5,658 nucleotides of DNA from Planctomycetota bacterium (GTDB taxonomy: Bacteria; Planctomycetota; Planctomycetia; Pirellulales; Pirellulaceae): NCBI GenBank assembly GCA_019347795.1, contig JAHWKS010000438.1, forward strand, positions 1 through 5,658. Direction: 5' to 3'. Both the position numbers and the translations under genes were made by a program. This document shows, piece after piece, positions 5,362 through 5,658 of the stretch. The first letter of the stretch is position 1, and each line of letters opens with the position of its first letter. The notes below the pieces were generated by a model. That model was not told the DNA's origin and ran no database searches. It saw only the letters and a program-made list of their open reading frames with translations.

Positions 5362-5658
5362 AACGCCCCGCCCACCACCTTCACGCCGGGGATGGCTTCG
5401 CGAAGGGCGTTAACTCCCTCCTCGGTCACGCCGGTGTTGGAGATATGGATCTCCTCGAGCTTCTTCAGCCCGTGCAGCCTGGCCAGCCCCTCATCCGTGA
5501 TGGCGGTCTTCCCGAGGTGGAGGAACACGAGGTCGGTAAGCTGCCCCACCTGATCCATGCCGGAGTCAGTCACTTCGTAGTTGTTGTGGAGGTTTAGCCA
5601 CACGAGCGACGGCATCTTCGTGAGGTGGACCATCCCCTCGTCGGTTACAAAGGTGGAC
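5358..5658 (-). CDS. Leucine-rich-repeat protein, C-terminal fragment (N-terminus beyond right edge)
   Basis: The frame is open through the right edge and ends at TAA (5358-5360), so only about the last 99 residues are visible. They form four consecutive 24-25-residue leucine-rich repeats, each starting near T-x-V/I-T-D/E-x-G: F-V-T-D-E-G-M, E-V-T-D-S-G-M, A-I-T-D-E-G-L and G-V-T-E-E-G-V, each of the first three followed by L-x-x-L-x-x-L-x-L/I-x-x. The last unit ends in A-I-P-G-V-K-V-V, a usual closing cap for this repeat class. An internal ATG at 5631-5633 is not the start, because the same repeat continues upstream of it. Such repeats generally mediate protein-protein contacts; planctomycetes carry many such proteins and most have no known function. 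No catalytic domain, signal peptide or membrane segment can be assessed from this fragment. It lies 22 bp upstream of the YbdK gene on the same strand, so co-transcription is possible. Confidence 0.87.
   Translation of the reverse strand, partial: STFVTDEGMVHLTKMPSLVWLNLHNNYEVTDSGMDQVGQLTDLVFLHLGKTAITDEGLARLHGLKKLEEIHISNTGVTEEGVNALREAIPGVKVVGGAF

Overview
The window is a GC-rich, gene-dense bacterial chromosome segment with five protein-coding genes, two of them cut by the window edges. No rRNA, tRNA, CRISPR array, insertion sequence or transposase is visible. The organism is probably a planctomycete or a similarly GC-rich bacterium. This is an inference from overall composition, from the right-edge leucine-rich-repeat protein built on 24-25-residue units with a T-D-x-G signature (common in planctomycete proteomes), and from loose Shine-Dalgarno use. 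No taxonomic marker gene is present.

Region 1 (about 1-4176) is a compact acyl-activation and carrier-protein cassette arranged divergently. On the minus strand a type II (editing) thioesterase (400-1185) is followed after 13 bp by a Sfp-type 4'-phosphopantetheinyl transferase, which starts at 386 and runs off the left edge. On the plus strand lies a fatty acyl-AMP ligase fused through a long Asn/Gly/His-rich linker to an acyl carrier protein and an acidic C-terminal tail (1636-4176, 846 aa). The three genes make a coherent set. The transferase would convert apo-ACP to holo-ACP, the ligase would activate a fatty acid as acyl-AMP and load its own ACP in cis, and the thioesterase would remove wrong or stalled acyl groups. 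This is the starter-loading toolkit of a lipid-primed polyketide, lipopeptide or specialised-lipid pathway. No ketosynthase, condensation domain, desaturase or other consumer of the acyl-ACP lies inside the window, so the product cannot be named.

Region 2 (1186-1635) is a 450-bp divergent intergenic region with no convincing gene. It holds plausible sigma-70-like promoters for both directions, a short palindrome next to each one, and a five-codon upstream ORF with a better ribosome binding site than the ligase gene itself.

Region 3 (4196-5658, minus strand) appears unrelated to the cassette. It encodes a YbdK/GCS2-family carboxylate-amine ligase (4196-5335), preceded 22 bp upstream by the C-terminal end of a leucine-rich-repeat protein that enters from the right edge. 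The ligase-ACP gene and the YbdK gene converge with 19 bp between their stop codons, which marks the right end of the acyl cassette.
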